The notes under the pieces were generated by a model. That model ran no database searches and was not told where the DNA came from. It saw only the letters and a program-made list of their open reading frames with translations. A program made the position numbers and the translations under genes. A stretch of 64,000 bases of DNA, from the NCBI RefSeq assembly GCF_900155945.1, contig NZ_FTMN01000003.1:434001-498000 (forward strand). The letters run 5' to 3'. Within the stretch, counting starts at the first letter, position 1. Each line of letters opens with the position of its first letter. This stretch comes from Marinobacterium stanieri (lineage in GTDB: Bacteria > Pseudomonadota > Gammaproteobacteria > Pseudomonadales > Balneatricaceae). Shown piece by piece: positions 1 through 10,059 of the stretch.

Positions 1-1083
1 TTTGGCCAGTTCGTTGACCTTGATCCAGGCCAGACCTTTGGCACCGTAGATGCCAACAAACTTGGTGTATTCGTCGATGATCTTACGGGTCAGCTGGGCG
101 CCACCCGGCACTTTCAGTGCTGCAACGCGGCCTTTCGGATCCTTGGCCGGACCAGCAAAGACCTTGAATTCGATATCCTGCAGCAGGTCGGCAACGTCAA
201 CCAGCTCCAGCGGAATACGCAGGTCAGGCTTGTCGGAACCGAAACGGTCCATCGCCTCAGAGTACGGCATACGCGGGAAATCACCCAGATCAACGTCCAG
301 GATCTCCTGGAACAGATCACGGATCATGCCTTCAGTCAGACCCATGATACCTTCCTCGTCCATGAACGAGGTTTCGATGTCGATCTGAGTAAATTCAGGC
401 TGACGGTCTGCACGCAGGTCTTCGTCACGGAAGCACTTGGCGATCTGGTAGTAACGGTCAAAGCCGGACACCATCAGCAGCTGCTTGAACAGCTGGGGTG
501 ACTGCGGCAGAGCGAAGAAGCTACCCTCATGGGTACGGCTTGGTACCAGATAGTCACGCGCACCTTCAGGGGTCGCACGGGTCAGAATCGGGGTCTCGAT
601 ATCGAGAAAGCCGTTTTCTTCCAGGTAATTGCGGATGTTATGCGTAATCTTGGAGCGGAAACGCAGTTTGCGCTGAATCTCAGGACGGCGCAGATCGATG
701 TAACGATGGCGCAGACGCACATCTTCACCCACCTGCTGGTGCTCGTCCAGCTGGAAGGGAGGCGTTTCAGCCTTGTTCAGGATAACCAGCTCTTTGCCCA
801 GCACTTCAATTTCGCCAGTGCCCATTTCGCTGTTGATGGTGCCTTCCGGACGCGCACGCACGGTGCCACGCACTTCGACAACAAACTCGTTACGAACGCT
901 ATCGGCCAGATTGAAGCTCTCTTCGCGATCCGGGTCAAACACGACCTGGGCGATACCTTCGCGGTCACGAAGGTCGAGGAAGATAACCCCACCGTGGTCA
1001 CGACGGCGGTGAACCCAGCCGCTCAGGGTAATGTCTTCTCCGATATGTTCTGCTCTGAGGTCGCCGCAATAATGGCTACGCAT
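1..1083 (-). CDS. aspS: Aspartate-tRNA ligase, N-terminal part (runs off window)
   Basis: Charges tRNA-Asp with aspartate in the cytoplasm. Reading the minus strand from the ATG at 1081-1083 gives an open frame of 361 codons to the window edge with no stop. It starts [20 protein letters not shown], followed by the OB-fold anticodon-binding domain ([20 protein letters not shown]) and the bacterial class II core ([13 protein letters not shown], motif 2 region [19 protein letters not shown]). The frame is far more protein-like than the several plus-strand ORFs lying over it. A Shine-Dalgarno-like AGGACAG precedes the ATG. The C-terminal catalytic part lies outside the window. Identification is firm; whether it is the discriminating or non-discriminating enzyme cannot be decided here. 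Confidence 0.97.
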   Translation of the reverse strand, partial: MRSHYCGDLRAEHIGEDITLSGWVHRRRDHGGVIFLDLRDREGIAQVVFDPDREESFNLADSVRNEFVVEVRGTVRARPEGTINSEMGTGEIEVLGKELVILNKAETPPFQLDEHQQVGEDVRLRHRYIDLRRPEIQRKLRFRSKITHNIRNYLEENGFLDIETPILTRATPEGARDYLVPSRTHEGSFFALPQSPQLFKQLLMVSGFDRYYQIAKCFRDEDLRADRQPEFTQIDIETSFMDEEGIMGLTEGMIRDLFQEILDVDLGDFPRMPYSEAMDRFGSDKPDLRIPLELVDVADLLQDIEFKVFAGPAKDPKGRVAALKVPGGAQLTRKIIDEYTKFVGIYGAKGLAWIKVNELAK

Positions 1084-1131
1084 ACTGTCCTGTTCCTGTA
1101 TCTGGGTGCAACATGGAATTCAAAGGCGGGG

Positions 1132-1159
1132 ATTATAACCGATTTAGCCGGACCTGACA
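1132..1159 (-). promoter_or_regulatory. Putative sigma70 promoter of aspS
   Basis: On the minus strand a perfect TATAAT -10 (plus-strand ATTATA at 1132-1137) lies about 50 nt before the aspS start. A weak -35 candidate TGTCAG (plus CTGACA, 1154-1159) is 16 nt upstream of it. The -10 is convincing, the -35 is not. Confidence 0.5.
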
Positions 1160-1356
1160 GGCCCGGCGACAGGCAATGCCGGGATAGAAGAATGCTGACC
1201 TTCGAAAGGCCCTGAATTGTGTCCACCTGATTAGGTAGACTAACGGATATTCGACCAGGGGACTGGCCTCCCACAGGTTAATGTCAGCCCCCGGCAACCT
1301 GGTCAGCACCTCTCTATGAGAGAGCACCCTGGGAGCACACTGTGGCAGCGGTCAGC

Positions 1357-1404
1357 GGGAGCGCTTTGTGGGAGCGCTTTGTGGGAGCGCGCTCCGCGCG
1401 CGAA
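1357..1404. repeat. REP-like GC-rich palindromic element with tandem 13-mers
   Basis: Two tandem copies of GGGAGCGCTTTGT (1357-1369, 1370-1382) run into a third that continues as a palindromic GGGAGCGCGCTCCGCGCGCG core (from 1383). The GTGGGAGCG...CGCGAA pattern is that of Pseudomonas-type repetitive extragenic palindromes. It lies in the 340-bp gene-free stretch between aspS and the HIT gene (1084-1423); apart from the aspS promoter and this element I see nothing else there. It could also help terminate the HIT transcript. Confidence 0.6.
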
Positions 1405-1423
1405 CCCGACTCTCATCGATCAC

Positions 1424-1870
1424 TCAATCATGCGGCTCGAACGCCAACTCCCCATCCAGTAACACTTCCAGTTTGCTGCGTACGCGCGCCAGCTCCTCAG
1501 GTGCATAAGGCACTGCAGGCACCTTACCCCAAACAGGCCCTGGCCAGGCAGGATCAGACTCCTTGCGGGCAATGACATGCATATGCAGTTGAGGCACCAT
1601 GTTACCCAGTGTTGCCACGTTCATTTTGCGCGCCTGAAACAGGTCGGCCAGCGTCTCCGACAACTCACTGGCCTCGTGAATCAACTGCTGTTGTTCATTG
1701 GCCGGCAGGTGGTACAGCTCGGTCACACCAGCACGGCGCGGCACCAGAATAAACCAGGGGTACTGACTGTCGTTCATCAACAGCAAACGACAGAGCGGGA
1801 AGTCGCCAATCGCGATAGTATCAGTGACAAGACGGGGGTCCAGCTCAAATTCCAGCTCCAACTCGTCCAT
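1424..1870 (-). CDS. HIT-family nucleotide-binding protein
   Basis: A histidine-triad family protein of about 148 aa, expected to hydrolyse or transfer nucleotides (AMP-lysine, ApnA-type substrates) in the cytoplasm. The triad appears near the C-terminal third as QLHMHVIARK (LHMHV, the HxHxh signature with its first histidine replaced by Q). The N-terminal part (LCRLLLMNDSQYPWFILVPRR) matches the HIT nucleotide-binding strands. I start it at the ATG at 1870, which has a GGAG ribosome site, rather than at the longer upstream ORF start at 1891. It is divergent from the DUF482 gene (53 bp between starts). Loss of the first triad histidine is common in this bacterial subfamily. Substrate unknown. 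Confidence 0.88.
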   Translation of the reverse strand: MDELELEFELDPRLVTDTIAIGDFPLCRLLLMNDSQYPWFILVPRRAGVTELYHLPANEQQQLIHEASELSETLADLFQARKMNVATLGNMVPQLHMHVIARKESDPAWPGPVWGKVPAVPYAPEELARVRSKLEVLLDGELAFEPHD

Positions 1871-1923
1871 TAACGGCTCCTTCGATATCAATCCAAATGG
1901 TGACAGGATTAGTATAGGTCAGC

Positions 1924-3060
1924 ATGTATAAAGTCAATCTCCACCCCGGCATCGATGCAATTCCCGCTGATCTATGGGACAGCCTCTGCGGTACAGATTA
2001 CCCCTTCCTTCGCCATGCATTTCTGCACACGCTGGAAAAGACAGCCAGCGTTGGCGAAGGCACCGGCTGGCAACCCTTGCATGCCCTGGTGACCGATAAC
2101 AACGACCATCCGGTGATGGTCATACCGCTGTACATCAAATCGCACTCCTGGGGTGAATATGTATTCGACTGGGCCTGGGCCGATGCCTATCAACGCAACG
2201 GCCTGCCCTACTATCCCAAGCTGGTCAATGCGATCCCGTTTACACCGGCCACAGGACCAAGATTTGGCACATCACTTCCTCTAGCGACGGCCGTTGAGCT
2301 GCTACCGGGAATTCTCGATCAGATCATGCAGGAAGTGGGTGCTTCATCCTGGCATTGCCTGTTTCCGCAACCTGGTGTGATTGAAACCGCACCCAGTGCA
2401 ACACACCCTCGCCTGGGCAGCCAGTATCACTGGTTTAACCAGGGGTATGAGAACTTTGACGATTTCCTCGCCCGCTTTAATTCACGCAAACGAAAATCCG
2501 TGCGTCGTGAGCGCCGCAAGGTAGCGGAACAAGGCATTCAACTGAACGCATTAACCGGTGAAGCTATTCAGCCACAGCATCTGGAGCAGTTTTATCGCTT
2601 CTATCAGGCCACTTACTTGAAGCGTGGCCGGCAAGGCTACCTGGCGCCAGATTTTTTCCACCAGTTGCACCAGCAGATGGCTGACCAGATGCTGCTGATC
2701 ATGGCAGAAGATCAAGGACAGGCAGTTGCCGCCGCATTGTATTTCATCGGTAAAGATTGTCTTTATGGCCGCTACTGGGGCTGTCTCGAGCATTACGACA
2801 GCCTGCATTTTGAAGCCTGCTATTATCAGGGGATCGACTATTGCATCCAGCAAGGACTGGACCGCTTTGACCCCGGTGCTCAGGGGGAGCACAAAATTCA
2901 GCGCGGCTTCGAGCCGGTCAGAACCTGGTCATTGCATCGCATGGCCCACCCGGACTTCAATCGCGCAGTAGGAGAGTTTGTGCGTGAGGAACAGCAGCAT
3001 ATGGAGCTGCAGATTGAGGAGCTACGCACCTGGCTGCCGTTCAAACAGCCAGACACGTAG
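1924..3060 (+). CDS. DUF482 (FemAB/GNAT-like) acyltransferase-family protein
   Basis: A 378-aa protein matching the DUF482/COG3146 family, a duplicated GNAT-like fold related to FemAB peptidyltransferases. Typical features are the N-terminal PFLRHAFLHTLE stretch, the central FDDFLARFNSRKRKSVRRER segment, the HFEACYYQGIDYCIQQGL helix and the closing GAQGEHKIQRGFEP motif. All are recognisable here. No signal peptide or membrane segment is visible, so it is cytoplasmic. The biochemical substrate of the family is not established. It is divergent from the HIT gene and convergent with the antiporter gene, with 11 bp between their stop codons. Confidence 0.88.
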   Translation: MYKVNLHPGIDAIPADLWDSLCGTDYPFLRHAFLHTLEKTASVGEGTGWQPLHALVTDNNDHPVMVIPLYIKSHSWGEYVFDWAWADAYQRNGLPYYPKLVNAIPFTPATGPRFGTSLPLATAVELLPGILDQIMQEVGASSWHCLFPQPGVIETAPSATHPRLGSQYHWFNQGYENFDDFLARFNSRKRKSVRRERRKVAEQGIQLNALTGEAIQPQHLEQFYRFYQATYLKRGRQGYLAPDFFHQLHQQMADQMLLIMAEDQGQAVAAALYFIGKDCLYGRYWGCLEHYDSLHFEACYYQGIDYCIQQGLDRFDPGAQGEHKIQRGFEPVRTWSLHRMAHPDFNRAVGEFVREEQQHMELQIEELRTWLPFKQPDT

Positions 3061-3071
3061 TTTTACAGAAC

Positions 3072-4388
3072 TTAAAGCACCATTGCCGCAGCCCAGCCTG
3101 CCAGCAACAGCGGCAGGTTGTAGTGCAAGAAGGTGGGAACAACTGTATCCCAAATATGGTGGTGCTGACCGTCAACATTCAAGCCTGAAGTCGGGCCCAA
3201 TGTTGAATCAGAGGCCGGCGAACCGGCATCACCCAGCGCACCTGCTGTACCCACCAATGCCACAATTGCCAGTGGACTGAAGCCCAGCGACAGGGCCAAA
3301 GGCACATAGATAGCCGCAATGATCGGAATGGTTGAGAACGAAGACCCTATACCCAGGGTCACCAACAAGCCAACCAGCAGCATCAGCAGTGCCGCCAACG
3401 CCTTGTTGCCTCCGATCAGATCGCTTGTCCCGCTCACCAGTGTTGCGATTTCACCGGTTTCACGCATGACTTCGGCAAAACCTGCCGCGGTAATCATGAT
3501 GAAACCGATCATCGCCATCATTTTCATGCCGTCAATCAGCACGCCATCCGCCTGCTTCCAGCGGATGATGCCCGTCAGGGTACAGACCATATAGCCGGCC
3601 AGGGCACCCAGCACCATGGAGCCGCTCCAGAGCTGAATTCCGAACGCCGCCAGAATCGCAACCACGACTGATGCCAGGCGTGCCGCACTATAGTTGACCT
3701 CAACCCGCTCGGCCGCCTGCAGACGCTCCATGTCGTACTGGCGCGGCTTGCGATAATTGAACAGTGCCAGCAACAGCCCCACCAGCATGCCCAGTGCGGG
3801 AATCCACATGGCCGCCATAACATTCAGGTTATCGGTTGCCAGGCCATTGTCGGCCACATTCTGCAGCAGAATATTGTTCAGGTAGATGCCGCCAAAACCG
3901 ACGGGCAAAAACATGTAGGGTGTCACCAGGCCAAACGTCAGCACACAGGCAATCAGTCGACGGTCCAGCTGCATTTTGCTCATCACCATCAATAGAGGCG
4001 GTACCAGCAACGGGATAAAGGCGATATGTATAGGGATCAGGTTCTGTGATGAGATGGCTACCGCAATCAGCGCCAGAATCAGAGCGTACTTGACGGTACG
4101 GCTGGCGGCACCCTGCGTGGCCCCCAGTTTGCGCTGGACCATATCCGCCATGGCATGCGGCAGGCCCGACTGGGCAATCGCAACGGCAAAACCACCCAAC
4201 ATGGCATAACTGAGCGCGACTTCAGCGCCGCCGCCAATACCACCACTGAACACATCCAGCGTGTGCTCCAGCCCCATTCCGGACAGCAGACCTGCGGTTA
4301 ACGCGCCAGCGACCAGCGCCACGACCACAGGGGTACGCAACAGACTTAATACAAGCATCACGACAACAGCCGCGAGTACAGCGTTCAT
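3072..4388 (-). CDS. Na+/H+ antiporter family inner-membrane protein
   Basis: A polytopic inner-membrane protein of 438 aa with about 11-12 hydrophobic segments. It matches the Na+/H+ antiporter family represented by Bacillus YuiF (COG2056). Supporting stretches are [20 protein letters not shown] in the middle and [20 protein letters not shown] near the C-terminus, a conserved polar re-entrant-like segment. I chose the ATG at 4388 (GGAGAAAAAGG ribosome site) over the longer 4424 start, whose extra residues ([12 protein letters not shown]) are not typical. Ion and substrate specificity is inferred from the family only. Members have also been annotated as amino-acid or carboxylate transporters. 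Confidence 0.85.
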   Translation of the reverse strand: MNAVLAAVVVMLVLSLLRTPVVVALVAGALTAGLLSGMGLEHTLDVFSGGIGGGAEVALSYAMLGGFAVAIAQSGLPHAMADMVQRKLGATQGAASRTVKYALILALIAVAISSQNLIPIHIAFIPLLVPPLLMVMSKMQLDRRLIACVLTFGLVTPYMFLPVGFGGIYLNNILLQNVADNGLATDNLNVMAAMWIPALGMLVGLLLALFNYRKPRQYDMERLQAAERVEVNYSAARLASVVVAILAAFGIQLWSGSMVLGALAGYMVCTLTGIIRWKQADGVLIDGMKMMAMIGFIMITAAGFAEVMRETGEIATLVSGTSDLIGGNKALAALLMLLVGLLVTLGIGSSFSTIPIIAAIYVPLALSLGFSPLAIVALVGTAGALGDAGSPASDSTLGPTSGLNVDGQHHHIWDTVVPTFLHYNLPLLLAGWAAAMVL

Positions 4389-4471
4389 CCTTTTTCTCCT
4401 CCAAGACTGAGCTTGGCCAGACACAAAAAAGCGCGCACTCTGCAGCAGTCGTCAGGATAAGTCAAACAGGC

Positions 4472-5089
4472 CTAGGGACGCTGAACCCGGAACACTTGAT
4501 CCAGGCTGGCGTATTCAGCTCCACCCAGTCGGGCCAGCGGTTTTATTTTCTCGGCATCAAAGCGTACCCGCCCTTTGCCATCGTTGAAGCAAACTTCATC
4601 ATCCACCCAGATATGCTCCACCTCCACCAACAGAAGGTTTTGCGGCTTATTGCCAACTTCGAGATGCTGATGCAACCGACAAGCCAGGGCCACTGGCACC
4701 TGACGCAGACGTTGCATCGATGTGCCGTTGAAGTCGACAAGCTCCAGCTCGGTGCCTTCAAGCTCAGATTCACCTAAGTTCAGTTCTCTGGCGCTATCGG
4801 ATACCTGGGCAGCCTGTGCATCCTGGGCAATGTGAATGACACACCTCTGTCGCTCCAGCAAATTACGGCAACTGTCTTTAAGTGTTCCGTCAGATTTATT
4901 CCCCATCGACAGCATCAGGATGGGAGGATCACTGCACACCACGTTAAAGAAAGAGAAAGGTGCCAGGTTCAGGCTTTCGGCATTAGTGTCGTTCGGACTC
5001 AATACCCATGCAATGGGTCTGGGTATTATGATCTGCGTCAAGGCATGATAAATATCCGTGGGCGACATCTGATCGGGGCTAAGATCCAT
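4472..5089 (-). CDS. Flavin reductase-like FMN-binding protein
   Basis: A 205-aa protein of the flavin-reductase/DIM6-NTAB family, with the split-barrel FMN-binding fold. It opens IYHALTQIIIPRPIAWVLS, the classic PRPIAWV segment, followed by NLAPFSFFNVVCSDPPILML, the family hallmark (NlAPfSfFn...pP). No signal peptide. It is transcribed leftward behind its own 5' region. The physiological reductase partner or substrate cannot be told from sequence. Confidence 0.88.
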   Translation of the reverse strand: MDLSPDQMSPTDIYHALTQIIIPRPIAWVLSPNDTNAESLNLAPFSFFNVVCSDPPILMLSMGNKSDGTLKDSCRNLLERQRCVIHIAQDAQAAQVSDSARELNLGESELEGTELELVDFNGTSMQRLRQVPVALACRLHQHLEVGNKPQNLLLVEVEHIWVDDEVCFNDGKGRVRFDAEKIKPLARLGGAEYASLDQVFRVQRP

Positions 5090-5316
5090 TATTGCTCCTG
5101 CTCAATCATTGCAAAGCAAGCAGGATAACACCTGCACCAAAGAACCGGCATTCCTGTTAGCAAATGCAGCATGAGCAGGAGTACACCAATCCCGAAACTG
5201 TATGAATATTATACAGCCAGAAAGACTCGATAATTACCCATCTACCCCTAAACTGAGAGGCGTAGATTCCTGGTTCAAAGTCAAACCACCCCCAAAATAA
5301 CGACAGGAGGAGCGGT

Positions 5317-5592
5317 ATGTTGACCTATGAAGAGTGCCTGGAAATGAGTGAACTATCGGCTGATGAAATTGCCGCTATTGCAGAACATGAACACATGGAC
5401 CCCATGATTGCGGTCGCTTTGGGCCATTACCTGATCACCCATGACGGTGAACAGCGTATTCAACGCTTTATAATTGATGATATTGAACGCGCCAAGCGTT
5501 GCGGTGACCGTGAAAAACAGGCGTTGCTGAACAGTGCACTGCAGCACTTTATCGCAACCCATCCCACTCACCAGACACAACAGGCGTCCTGA
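5317..5592 (+). CDS. Small conserved hypothetical protein
   Basis: A 91-aa acidic protein preceded by a strong ribosome site (CAGGAGGAGCGGT then ATG). The N-terminus (LTYEECLEMSELSADEIAAIAEHEHMDPMIAVALGHYL) is predicted helical with an HEH motif near residue 29. I recognise this type of small protein from other marine gammaproteobacteria but know no function. No signal peptide, cysteines limited to two. It has its own terminator downstream. The 227-bp stretch before it (5090-5316) is AT-richer and presumably holds its promoter; I could not single out convincing boxes. Confidence 0.75.
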   Translation: MLTYEECLEMSELSADEIAAIAEHEHMDPMIAVALGHYLITHDGEQRIQRFIIDDIERAKRCGDREKQALLNSALQHFIATHPTHQTQQAS

Positions 5593-5651
5593 GCTCGGGA
5601 GCGCCGATCAAGGGAAGGTAAGCTGCCGTTATACGAGACAGCGAAATAATT

Positions 5652-5678
5652 GGCCACGGCATATGCCGTGGCCTTTTT
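5652..5678 (+). terminator. Rho-independent terminator
   Basis: Perfect inverted repeat GGCCACGGC-ATAT-GCCGTGGCC followed directly by TTTTT. It ends the rightward small hypothetical gene, 13 bp before the etfA stop codon of the facing operon. Confidence 0.92.
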
Positions 5679-5690
5679 CATTGCAGCGTC

Positions 5691-6620
5691 TTAGAGAGAC
5701 TCGTCCAGCTCCGGCAGGGCCGTGAACAGGTCCGCTACCAGACCATAGTCCGCTACCTGGAAGATAGGAGCTTCCTCATCCTTGTTGATCGCTACGATCA
5801 CCTTGGAGTCCTTCATGCCAGCAAGATGCTGGATGGCACCGGAGATACCCACGGCAACATAGAGCTCAGGGGCAACAATCTTGCCGGTCTGACCAACCTG
5901 CATATCGTTGGGTGCAAAACCGGCATCGACGGCCGCACGCGAAGCACCCACGGCAGCGCCCAGCTTGTCTGCGACTTTTTCCAGCAAGTGGAAATGTTCG
6001 CTGTCGGCCATACCACGACCACCGGAAATCACCACACGCGCCGAGGTCAACTCAGGACGGTCGGACTTGGCCATCTCTTCACTTACATAACGGCTCAGCC
6101 CGGTATCTTCAACCTGGCTCAGAGCTTCAACAGCTGCATTGCCACCCTCGGCAGATACCGCATCAAAGGCCGTACCACGCACGGTAATGACCTTGACTGC
6201 ATCCAGTGACTGCACGGTCGCAATGGCATTACCGGCGTAAATCGGACGCGCAAAGGTATCAGCCGATTCCACTTTAATGATGTCAGAGATCTGGCCCACA
6301 TCCAGCAACGCCGCAACACGTGGCATGAAGTTCTTACCATTGGCTGATGCCGGTGCCAGGATATGCGTGTAACCTTCGGCCAGCGACTTGATCAGCGCAG
6401 CCATATTCTCGGCGATTTCATGGTCATAGGCCGGGTTATCTGCCAGCAAAACCTTGGCCACACCCTCTGCCTTGGCCGCGGCATCACCTGCTGCCGCACA
6501 GCCGTTGCCAGCCACCAGCAGGGTCACGTCACCACCAATCTGGGCAGCCGCTGCCAGCGTGCTCAGAGTAGACGGCTTAAGCGCCTGATTGTCATGTTCA
6601 GCAATAACCAGAATACTCAT
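5691..6620 (-). CDS. etfA: Electron transfer flavoprotein alpha subunit
   Basis: FAD-carrying subunit of ETF, which takes electrons from acyl-CoA dehydrogenases and passes them to ETF-ubiquinone oxidoreductase. 309 aa, the usual length. The C-terminal FAD domain has the signature stretch [10 protein letters not shown] (around residues 195-205), [16 protein letters not shown], and [29 protein letters not shown] with [13 protein letters not shown]. Its ATG overlaps the etfB stop (ATGA), showing translational coupling in an etfBA operon. Confidence 0.97.
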   Translation of the reverse strand: MSILVIAEHDNQALKPSTLSTLAAAAQIGGDVTLLVAGNGCAAAGDAAAKAEGVAKVLLADNPAYDHEIAENMAALIKSLAEGYTHILAPASANGKNFMPRVAALLDVGQISDIIKVESADTFARPIYAGNAIATVQSLDAVKVITVRGTAFDAVSAEGGNAAVEALSQVEDTGLSRYVSEEMAKSDRPELTSARVVISGGRGMADSEHFHLLEKVADKLGAAVGASRAAVDAGFAPNDMQVGQTGKIVAPELYVAVGISGAIQHLAGMKDSKVIVAINKDEEAPIFQVADYGLVADLFTALPELDESL

Positions 6621-7369
6621 CAGATCACCTTCGCCTCGTTTTTCAGTTTATCGACCAGCTCAGCCACATCTGCCACTTTGATACCGGCAGAACGCTCTGC
6701 AGGCGGCTCAACCTTCAGCAATTTGGTATTGGCCTTAACCTCAACACCCAGATCAGCCGGTGTCAGAGTTTCCAGCGGCTTGCGCTTGGCTTTCATGATG
6801 TTGGGCAGGGATGCATAACGCGGTTCATTCAAGCGCAGGTCGGTTGTCACGACCGCTGGTGTGCTCAGCTCAACCGTCTGCAGACCACCATCGACTTCAC
6901 GCGTCACCTGAACCTTGCCATCTTCAACCTTGACCTCGGAGGCAAAAGTACCCTGCCCCATGCCAGTCAGTGCAGCCAGCATCTGACCCGTCTGGTTGTT
7001 ATCGGAATCGATGGCCTGCTTACCCATCAACACCAGATCCGGCTGTTCTTTCTCAACAACCTTGGCCAGCAGCTTGGCTACCGACAGGGATTCCAGATTT
7101 TCGTCACTCTGCACCAGAATGGCGCGATCGGCACCCAGTGCCAGAGCGGTACGCAGCTGTTCCTGAGCCGCCTGCGGGCCCAGTGAAACCACAACAATCT
7201 CGGTCGCCGTGCCCGCTTCTTTCAGTCGAACGGCCTCTTCAACCGCAATCTCGCAGAAAGGGTTGATCGCCATTTTCACATTATTCAGATCAACATCCGT
7301 GTTGTCGGATTTGACCCGCACCTTGACGTTGTAATCGATAACTCGCTTTACCGTTACCAGAACCTTCAT
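6620..7369 (-). CDS. etfB: Electron transfer flavoprotein beta subunit
   Basis: AMP-binding beta subunit of ETF, 249 aa. It starts [20 protein letters not shown], the standard family N-terminus, so I place the start at the ATG at 7369. The upstream in-frame extension to 7465 is spurious. The family signature [23 protein letters not shown] and a C-terminal helical arm ([18 protein letters not shown]) are present. It is the first gene of etfBA and is divergent from etfD across 231 bp (7370-7600), which must contain both promoters. In that spacer I see AT-rich tracts but no clear operator. Confidence 0.97.
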   Translation of the reverse strand: MKVLVTVKRVIDYNVKVRVKSDNTDVDLNNVKMAINPFCEIAVEEAVRLKEAGTATEIVVVSLGPQAAQEQLRTALALGADRAILVQSDENLESLSVAKLLAKVVEKEQPDLVLMGKQAIDSDNNQTGQMLAALTGMGQGTFASEVKVEDGKVQVTREVDGGLQTVELSTPAVVTTDLRLNEPRYASLPNIMKAKRKPLETLTPADLGVEVKANTKLLKVEPPAERSAGIKVADVAELVDKLKNEAKVI

Positions 7370-7600
7370 TGCCTTACCCTTTGCTTGTGTATTGTTGGCT
7401 CTACAGGGCCTCGCAGCCTGCATCATAACCAGATAATACGAATACGCAAAATCCCCTATTTTCAATGACCCGCAGCCCCTCTGACAGGGATCAAGCTTTA
7501 CAAATAAGGGTTTTTACTTATGATGGTATTTTACAGACATGTCATACGATGTGGTTCAACATAATAAGAGCACAGCATCCACACCGATGGAGGAACAACC

Positions 7601-9250
7601 GTGAATCGTGAATCGATGGAATTTGATGTAGTCATCGTCGGCGCAGGCCCCGCTGGCCTTTCAGCCGCTTGCCGCCTGATGCAGCAGGCCCAGGCTGCCG
7701 AGCAGGAACTGACCGTCTGTGTGGTAGAAAAAGGCTCCGAAGTCGGCGCACATATTTTGTCCGGCGCTGTAATGGAAACCCGCGCCCTGGACGAACTCTT
7801 CCCCGACTGGAAAGAGCAAGGTGCCCCCCTGAAGACACCGGTGACTGAAGACCAGGTATTCATGCTGAAGGATGCCAACAGCGCAGCCAAACTGCCCAAC
7901 GCCTTCGTCCCCAAAACCATGCATAACGATGGCAACTATATTGTCAGCCTCGGCAATGTGACCCGCTGGCTGGGCGAACGCGCTGAAGAACTGGGCGTTG
8001 AAGTTTTCCCCGGTTTCGCCGCTGCCGAAGTACTGTACAACGAAGATGGCAGCGTTAAAGGCATTGCCACAGGTGACATGGGCGTGACCGCCGCTGGCGA
8101 GCAGGGCCCCAACTACATGCCCGGCATGGAGCTGCATGCCAAATACACCATTTTCTCCGAAGGCTGCCGTGGCCACCTGGGCAAACAGCTGATCGAAAAG
8201 TTTGCCCTCGACAAGGATTCCGACCCACAACACTACGGTATCGGCATCAAGGAACTCTGGGATATCGATCCGGCCAAGCACAAACCAGGCCTGGTCGTGC
8301 ACGGTTCAGGCTGGCCGCTGAGTGATGGCGCCAGTGGCGGGTTCTTCCTTTACCATGCTGAAGATAACCAGGTAGTCGTCGGTCTGATCATCGACCTGAA
8401 CTACTCCAATCCTTATCTCAGCCCGTTCGATGAGTTTCAGCGCATGAAACACCACCCCGAGATCAAACAGTATCTTGAAGGTGGCAAGCGCGTTTCCTAC
8501 GGCGCTCGTGCGATCACCAAGGGCGGCTTCAACACCCTGCCCAAGATGACCATGCCCGGTGCGCTGCTGATCGGCTGTGATGCCGGCACCCTGAACTTCT
8601 CCAAGATCAAGGGCATCCACACCGCCATGAAGTCTGGCATGCTGGCGGCAGAAGCTATTACTGATTCACTGGTCGCCGGTGACGAGGGCGGCAAGGACCT
8701 GAGCGGCTTCACCGACGCCTATACCTCTTCCTGGTTGTATGATGAGCTCTATCGCGCCCGCAACTTCGGTCCGGCCATGCACAAGTTCGGCCCCTATCTT
8801 GGCGGTGCGTTCAACTACATCGACCAGAACTGGTTTGGTGGCAAGATACCGGTTACCTTGCATGACGAGCACAAAGACCACGAGCAGCTAAAACCGGCCA
8901 GCGAATGCCAGGAGATCCAGTATCCGAAACCGGATGGCGTGCTTTCTTTTGACAAGCTGTCCTCGGTTTTCCTCTCCAACACCAACCACGAAGAGGATCA
9001 GCCCTGCCACTTGCAGCTCAAGGACGCCAGCATCCCGATCAGCCAGAACCTGCCCAAATTCGCCGAACCGGCACAGCGCTACTGTCCGGCGGGTGTGTAT
9101 GAGGTGGTTGAAGGCGATGATGGCCCACAGTTCCAAATCAATGGACAGAACTGCGTCCACTGCAAAACCTGTGACATCAAGGACCCGGCTCAGAACATTA
9201 CCTGGGTGGTACCTGAGGGTGCAGGCGGACCTAACTACCCGAATATGTAG
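7601..9250 (+). CDS. etfD: Electron transfer flavoprotein-ubiquinone oxidoreductase
   Basis: Membrane-associated flavo-iron-sulfur protein (ETF-QO) that oxidises reduced ETF and reduces ubiquinone. 549 aa, full length. The FAD dinucleotide-binding motif GAGPAGLSAACRL is at residues ~12-24, followed by the ubiquinone/FAD domain. Cluster ligands for 4Fe-4S lie at the C-terminus (CPAGVYEV, then NCVHCKTCDIKDPAQNITWV). The start is GTG at 7601 with a well-placed GGAGG; an in-frame ATG at 7616 is the alternative. It is divergent from etfBA and ends at a clear terminator. Confidence 0.97.
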   Translation: MNRESMEFDVVIVGAGPAGLSAACRLMQQAQAAEQELTVCVVEKGSEVGAHILSGAVMETRALDELFPDWKEQGAPLKTPVTEDQVFMLKDANSAAKLPNAFVPKTMHNDGNYIVSLGNVTRWLGERAEELGVEVFPGFAAAEVLYNEDGSVKGIATGDMGVTAAGEQGPNYMPGMELHAKYTIFSEGCRGHLGKQLIEKFALDKDSDPQHYGIGIKELWDIDPAKHKPGLVVHGSGWPLSDGASGGFFLYHAEDNQVVVGLIIDLNYSNPYLSPFDEFQRMKHHPEIKQYLEGGKRVSYGARAITKGGFNTLPKMTMPGALLIGCDAGTLNFSKIKGIHTAMKSGMLAAEAITDSLVAGDEGGKDLSGFTDAYTSSWLYDELYRARNFGPAMHKFGPYLGGAFNYIDQNWFGGKIPVTLHDEHKDHEQLKPASECQEIQYPKPDGVLSFDKLSSVFLSNTNHEEDQPCHLQLKDASIPISQNLPKFAEPAQRYCPAGVYEVVEGDDGPQFQINGQNCVHCKTCDIKDPAQNITWVVPEGAGGPNYPNM

Positions 9251-9267
9251 GTGCCCTGGAGTTCTTA

Positions 9268-9292
9268 AGCCGGTGTTCGCACCGGCTTTTTA
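9268..9292 (+). terminator. Rho-independent terminator of etfD
   Basis: Stem AGCCGGTG / CACCGGCT with a UUCG tetraloop, followed by TTTTATT. It sits 17 bp after the etfD stop. Confidence 0.93.
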
Positions 9293-9309
9293 TTGCACAT
9301 TCCTAATAA

Positions 9310-10056
9310 TTAGCATCGTCCATTTCTGAGCTGTTCGGCCAGAAACGCCTGGCCCGCCGGTAACAGGGCAAAACCATCATGCCCCGCTCCCTCAACCTCT
9401 TGGCGGCAAACATTCACGCCTAAAGCTCCCAGCGCATCAGCCAACATCTGCAACAGCTGCGCCCGGCCCAAGCCCATCTCCAGCCCAGAACGCTCAGTAC
9501 CACGATCCTCACTGCCAATTACCAACTGCACCGGCACCTGCCGCATGGCATGCAATGCCTCCTCACTCTGGGGTGGGAGACATACCTGGCCAGGCGCATG
9601 AGCTGACAGCCCTTTTATACGTTGAGGGTGAAGATAATAAAAACGGTGCGCAAACTGGGCACCACCGGAAAAACCGTACAACAAAAAATCACGCTCCGTA
9701 TGAAATGCCTGCGCGACTTCATCCACCATTGCCAGTAACAGATGATCGTAGGCATAACCGCGTGGTGGCTGCAGCTTGTAACCATCTGAACTTTCAGCAG
9801 CCACTGCGCCGATCGGAAACAACGGTGCCAACACCACGCACCTTTCCCGTTCTGCAAACTCTACAAAGGCGTCGCGAAAGCTTTCAGCGGTACGTGCAGA
9901 GCCGTGTACTACTACCAATAGCGGCGCTGTCTGTTCAGGATAGTTCTGATGGCATTCAGGCACGTACAGGCAATAGGAAAAACGCGGATCCTGGCGACAG
10001 GCGGTAAAAGGAATCCGTCCTTTCTGATAGCGTTTTTGCAGGTCCCTCACTTTCAC
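9310..10056 (-). CDS. Cytoplasmic alpha/beta hydrolase in the iron-uptake operon
   Basis: 248-aa alpha/beta-hydrolase resembling esterase/PHB-depolymerase-type enzymes. The oxyanion region is VVVHGSARTAESF. The nucleophile elbow is GFSGGAQFA (GxSxG). A candidate acid follows in IGSEDRG, and the histidine is in GAGHDGF near the C-terminus. No signal peptide, so it is cytoplasmic. It begins 3 bp after the ABC ATPase stop and is therefore the last gene of the fecB-C-D-E operon. By analogy with Fes/IroE-type esterases it may open an imported ferric siderophore, but that is inference from context only. Confidence 0.8.
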   Translation of the reverse strand: MKVRDLQKRYQKGRIPFTACRQDPRFSYCLYVPECHQNYPEQTAPLLVVVHGSARTAESFRDAFVEFAERERCVVLAPLFPIGAVAAESSDGYKLQPPRGYAYDHLLLAMVDEVAQAFHTERDFLLYGFSGGAQFAHRFYYLHPQRIKGLSAHAPGQVCLPPQSEEALHAMRQVPVQLVIGSEDRGTERSGLEMGLGRAQLLQMLADALGALGVNVCRQEVEGAGHDGFALLPAGQAFLAEQLRNGRC

Positions 10057-10059
10057 TTC

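Noticed and set aside
529-1215. 228-aa plus-strand ORF over aspS
   Set aside because: It is antisense to a clear aspartyl-tRNA synthetase frame and its composition is not protein-like.
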